DNA of 31,306 nt from an uncultured Clostridia bacterium. Its GTDB lineage: Bacteria > Bacillota > Clostridia > Oscillospirales > Oscillospiraceae. The translations under genes were made by a program, and so were the position numbers. Shown in pieces: positions 28,347 to 31,306 of the stretch. The notes below the pieces were generated by a model, which was not told where the DNA came from, did no database searches, and worked only from the letters and a program-made list of their open reading frames with translations. The DNA lies in contig CAMVJF010000003.1 of the NCBI GenBank assembly GCA_947167725.1, positions 1-31,306 of the forward strand. The letters run 5' to 3'. Positions within the stretch are counted from its first letter, which is position 1, and every line of letters begins with the position of its first letter.

Positions 28347-29540
28347 TCAGCGATGCTTTTCCCGATACTCGCCCGGCGTCATGCCGGCGTATTTCCTGAA
28401 GACCCGGGAGAAGTGCCCGTGAGAGGAAAAGCCCAGGTAAGTACTGATGGCCGAGAGACTTTTTTCTGAATAGCGGAGGAGGCGTTTGGCTTCCTCCGTT
28501 TTTTCTTTCAGAATGAAGTCGGTCAGGGTCTGGCTCGTCTCCTGTTTGAATTTGCTGGACAGATACGGACGGCTGAGAAAGAATTCCCCGGCCATTTTCT
28601 CGACGCTGATCTGCTCCGAGAGGTGATGACGGACGTAGTTGGCCACGTCCAGGGAGAGCTTGGTCGTGTGCTGGCCGCGGTGCAGCTTCTCCACCTGCTC
28701 GGTGAATTCCAGCAGCATGTTGTACTGCAGATTCAGGATCTTGCTGTGACTCGTCAGCAGCTCGACCCGCTGGATATAGGCGTCGGAGAGAGAAAAGGCG
28801 TCGTCCTGGCGCATGCCGCCGCGGATGGCCGCGCGGGAGACCAGCGTGGCCGTCACGACAAACGTGTTGCGCAGCTGCCGCAGCTGATCGCCGGCGATGG
28901 TGCCGCCCTGCACGGCGGGTGCAGACGAGAGCCAGCGCTTCAGCGCCACGGAATCGCCGCGTCGGACGATGCCCATCAGTGCCTCCTCGATCGCCAGGGT
29001 GTTGTGCGCCTGCTTGTCGCGCTCTTCCTGCTCGTAAACGCGCGAGGTGCGCCGATGCTCGATGCCGCTTTTGATCATCGTCTGCTCCGCCTCATGGATG
29101 GCAAGATCCGAGAGCTCCAGCTTTTCCCCGGCGTTCAGAAAGTGGTTGAGCGTGCAGAGCATCTGCAGCAGCGTCTCCACCGGGAGACGCATGATAGCGT
29201 TCATCCCCTCGACAAAGGCGGGGACCTTCTCCTGCGGCACGTCCAGCCGAAAGGCCAGCTCCCGTAGCTGCTGCTCGTCCGCCATGATCTGGGCCGTGGG
29301 GCCGACGACGATCCGGACGTCCCCGGCGTTGAGCACGCCGTAATAGTGAAAGAGGGGAGAGGCGTAATAGCCCACGTGCTCGGAAATGGCGAAGACCTCC
29401 TCGCAGCACAGCTCCATGGGGTCCCGCGGCAGATCTACGGGAAAACAGCGGAAAAGTTCCTCTCTGCCGCGGTACACCCGCGCCGGGATGCCGTAGAGCC
29501 GTGTGATCGACTTCGCCAGGTATTCATGGTCAGTCGGCAT
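28347..29540 (-). CDS. AraC-family transcriptional regulator
   Basis: A 397-residue regulator. The last 100 or so residues are a double helix-turn-helix AraC domain: VANYVRHHLSEQISVEKMA, FFLSRPYLSSKFKQETSQTL, and the family signature segment ISTYLGFSSHGHFSRVFRKYAGMTPGEYRE. The first 290 residues are a helical, non-cupin region I do not recognise beyond the group common in clostridial sugar regulators. AAAGGAG precedes the ATG at 29540. It is divergent from the GPH symporter gene, with which it shares a 141-bp regulatory region containing a tandem repeat. It probably activates the symporter-glucosidase unit. Confidence 0.92.
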   Translation of the reverse strand: MPTDHEYLAKSITRLYGIPARVYRGREELFRCFPVDLPRDPMELCCEEVFAISEHVGYYASPLFHYYGVLNAGDVRIVVGPTAQIMADEQQLRELAFRLDVPQEKVPAFVEGMNAIMRLPVETLLQMLCTLNHFLNAGEKLELSDLAIHEAEQTMIKSGIEHRRTSRVYEQEERDKQAHNTLAIEEALMGIVRRGDSVALKRWLSSAPAVQGGTIAGDQLRQLRNTFVVTATLVSRAAIRGGMRQDDAFSLSDAYIQRVELLTSHSKILNLQYNMLLEFTEQVEKLHRGQHTTKLSLDVANYVRHHLSEQISVEKMAGEFFLSRPYLSSKFKQETSQTLTDFILKEKTEEAKRLLRYSEKSLSAISTYLGFSSHGHFSRVFRKYAGMTPGEYREKHR

Positions 29541-29567
29541 TCGTCTCGTCTCCTTTGCACGATCTCA

Positions 29568-29597
29568 TTACGATTATACTGATAATCTTACGATTAT
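29568..29597 (+). promoter_or_regulatory. Tandem 10-bp repeat, candidate AraC-type activator site
   Basis: TTACGATTAT occurs at 29568-29577 and again at 29588-29597, a 20-bp period of about two helical turns. The second copy ends 2 bp before the poor -35 of the symporter promoter. AraC-family activators typically bind such direct repeats next to -35. Confidence 0.75.
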
Positions 29598-29599
29598 GC

Positions 29600-29628
29600 A
29601 ATACAGCTCCGGCGTTTTCTGCTATAAT
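29600..29628 (+). promoter_or_regulatory. Promoter of the GPH symporter gene
   Basis: A perfect TATAAT (29623-29628), with only AATACA (29600-29605) at the -35 position. The weak -35 beside the tandem repeat suggests activator dependence. It lies 54 bp upstream of the ATG. Confidence 0.7.
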
Positions 29629-29681
29629 ATCGTCAGAAACAAGATGGGAGAGAACGCAAGCTGTCGAAGGAGGATCACAAT

Positions 29682-31205
29682 ATGAAGCTGCCTGCGAGTC
29701 TTGTCAGATCCCCGGAGGTCACCAAAAAAGAGAAATGGCTGGGCTACCTGCTGGGGCCTGCCGGTGCGCTGCTGCTCAACGCGGTGCTGGCCACCTATCT
29801 GAACGTCTACTACACCGACGTTCTGAATCTCACGCCGCTCTGGGGCGGTATTTTTCTGCCGGTTTTCCCGATCGTCTCGAAGATTATCGACGCGATCACC
29901 AATATCATCATGGGCCAGGTGATCGACCGCACCAGGACGAAGGAAGGCAAAGCCCGCCCCTGGCTGCTGCTGTCGGCGATCCTGGTGCCCGTCACCGGCA
30001 TCCTGCTCTTTACCGTGCCCGAAAGCAATGATACCGTGAAGGCGCTGTGGGTCATGATCTCCTACAACCTGTTCTATTCCTTCGCCTACACGATCTTCAA
30101 CATGAGCCACGGCCTGATGGTGCCCCTGTCCACCCGCGACAGCACCGCGCGCGGCGGCCTGTCGGTCTTCAACCAGATCACGACGATCATGATGTCCGGC
30201 ATCCTGGTGGCGCTGGTCTTCCCCATGGTCATCATGCCGATGATCGGGGTAGACAAGTCCAAGTGGATCTCCCTTATGTGCATCCTCTCCATCGTCGCCC
30301 TGCCGCTGACGCTCCTGGAGTATTTCTTCACGAAGGAGCGCATCACGGAAGAGACGGAGAAAGCGGACGAACAGAATAAGCTGTCCTTCGGAGAGCAGAT
30401 GAGGATCCTGTTCACCGACCGGTATATGCTGATCATCTACGGCTATTTTCTGGTCACCACGATCGGCACGACGATCAAGAACATCGGTCTGGTCTACTAC
30501 TGCAACTACGTGCTCGGCACCTACAACGACGGCGTCACGCAGATGCTGGTCTCGGTGATCGGCGGCATCCCGATGGGCGTCGGGATCTTCGCGGTCTGGC
30601 CGCTGGCCAAGAAGTTCGGCAAACGCAACGTCACGATGGTCGGATGCGCCCTGATCACGATCGGATCCCTGATCTGCTGGCTGTTCCCGACGAATCTGGT
30701 CATCGTGCTGATCGGCCAGTTCATCAAGAACACCGGCGGCCTGCCCGGCTCCTATGTCTTCATGGCGCTGTTCGCCGACTGTCTGGACCATATGGAATGG
30801 AAATCCGATCTGCGCATCGACGGCGCGGCCATGTCCATCTACAACATCATCGCGGTGGCGATGGTGGGCATCATGACGGGCGTCTTCAACTGGATGCTGG
30901 CCAAAGCCGGCTATCTCGCGCCGTTTACCGCCGGCAGCGTGGCGGAGGCCTCCGCAAAGCTGGCGGAGAACGGCTGGGCGGCGCAGGTCGCGCTGGAAAG
31001 CCTCAAGCCCGCCGCTGACGGCGTGCTGACGGTCGCGCTTGCGCAGCCTCACAGTGTCAACTGGGTCATCGCCTTCGCCTTTGTCGGGCTGGAGGTCTTC
31101 ACGAGCGCGATCGCCTTTGTCCTTCTGTTCTTCCTGAACGTGGAAAAGACCATCGGCAAGGAGCAGGCCGAGATCAAGGCCCGCCATGAAAAGGCCGAGG
31201 CGTAA
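29682..31205 (+). CDS. GPH-family (MFS) glycoside/pentoside/hexuronide symporter
   Basis: A 507-residue polytopic membrane protein with about 12 membrane helices. The GPH signature after helix 2 is clear: GQVIDRTRTKEGKARPWLL, the loop with acidic and basic residues. It resembles the MelB/YihO/XynB type that imports glycosides with Na+ or H+. GAAGGAGG precedes the ATG. It sits next to the divergent AraC gene and 40 bp before a probable glycoside hydrolase gene, a classical uptake-and-hydrolysis pair. No LacI-type operator is near, so it seems to belong to a different regulon from the large operon. Confidence 0.93.
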   Translation: MKLPASLVRSPEVTKKEKWLGYLLGPAGALLLNAVLATYLNVYYTDVLNLTPLWGGIFLPVFPIVSKIIDAITNIIMGQVIDRTRTKEGKARPWLLLSAILVPVTGILLFTVPESNDTVKALWVMISYNLFYSFAYTIFNMSHGLMVPLSTRDSTARGGLSVFNQITTIMMSGILVALVFPMVIMPMIGVDKSKWISLMCILSIVALPLTLLEYFFTKERITEETEKADEQNKLSFGEQMRILFTDRYMLIIYGYFLVTTIGTTIKNIGLVYYCNYVLGTYNDGVTQMLVSVIGGIPMGVGIFAVWPLAKKFGKRNVTMVGCALITIGSLICWLFPTNLVIVLIGQFIKNTGGLPGSYVFMALFADCLDHMEWKSDLRIDGAAMSIYNIIAVAMVGIMTGVFNWMLAKAGYLAPFTAGSVAEASAKLAENGWAAQVALESLKPAADGVLTVALAQPHSVNWVIAFAFVGLEVFTSAIAFVLLFFLNVEKTIGKEQAEIKARHEKAEA

Positions 31206-31245
31206 AGGCGGACTGCTTTTTTCGGATTCAAAAAGGAGGAAAAAG

Positions 31246-31306
31246 ATGAACGACTACGAGAGAGAACACAACGAGCTCATGCGGCGCTTCGGCGCGGAAT
31301 GCGCGG
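31246..31306 (+). CDS. Start of a probable GH3 beta-glucosidase, partial at right edge
   Basis: Only 20 residues are visible (MNDYEREHNELMRRFGAECA). The pattern HxxLxRxxxAEC matches the first helix of clostridial family 3 glycoside hydrolases, where VLLK would follow. AAAAGGAGG lies a few bases upstream. Its position after a GPH symporter supports a glycosidase. The call rests on very little sequence. Confidence 0.5.
   Translation, partial: MNDYEREHNELMRRFGAECA

Overview
The window is GC-rich (about 60% G+C by eye), has consensus AGGAGG-type ribosome binding sites and Gram-positive lipobox and promoter signals. Many protein sequences resemble gut Clostridia. The best guess is a high-GC Firmicute of the Oscillospiraceae type; this is an inference from style and family resemblance, not a database result.

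Layout. (1) 1-1636, minus strand: a TauE/SafE exporter followed by dihydrolipoamide dehydrogenase (E3), which runs off the left edge. (2) 1979-3130: a glycerol-dehydrogenase-like enzyme with its own consensus promoter, closed by strong terminators. (3) 3649-21418, plus strand: a run of 19 tightly packed genes: triosephosphate-isomerase-like protein 1, a LarA-like nickel racemase homologue, a split transketolase (second subunit damaged), a five-gene NitT/TauT (sulfonate-type) ABC importer, a second TauE/SafE exporter, an RpiB-like isomerase, two Rpe-like epimerases, a zinc alcohol dehydrogenase, a class II aldolase, TIM-like protein 2, and E1alpha/E1beta/E2 of an acetoin/2-oxoacid dehydrogenase complex. 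(4) 21539-24390, minus strand: a chimera of an exporter adaptor and a sensor histidine kinase, then a lipoate-protein ligase. (5) 24714-27429: a long transaldolase-family enzyme and a LacI-family regulator. (6) 27744-31306: a DUF3592-like membrane protein, then a separate sugar-uptake unit (AraC regulator, GPH symporter, start of a probable GH3 glucosidase).

How it fits together. Blocks 1, 3, 4 (lplA) and 5 look like one regulon. A GCAAACGTTTGC operator (or a close variant) lies upstream of tauE-lpdA, the big operon, lplA and the transaldolase gene. In three of these four promoters the operator centre is exactly 42 bp from the centre of the -10 hexamer, with poor -35 boxes, which suggests that the LacI-type protein encoded at 26410 acts as an activator. 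The regulon supplies all parts of a lipoylated dehydrogenase complex (E1, E2, E3, lipoate ligase) plus a near-complete set of pentose-phosphate/triose-type enzymes, but no sugar kinase and no PTS component.

The isomerases and epimerases keep their catalytic residues but have altered phosphate-gripping motifs. Because they sit with a sulfonate-type importer and two sulfite/sulfonate-type exporters, the leading hypothesis is a pathway for a sulfonated (or otherwise non-phosphorylated acidic) sugar that mimics a sugar phosphate. The main alternative is tetritol/tetrulose-phosphate catabolism with the kinase encoded elsewhere. No RNA genes, CRISPR arrays or insertion sequences were recognised.
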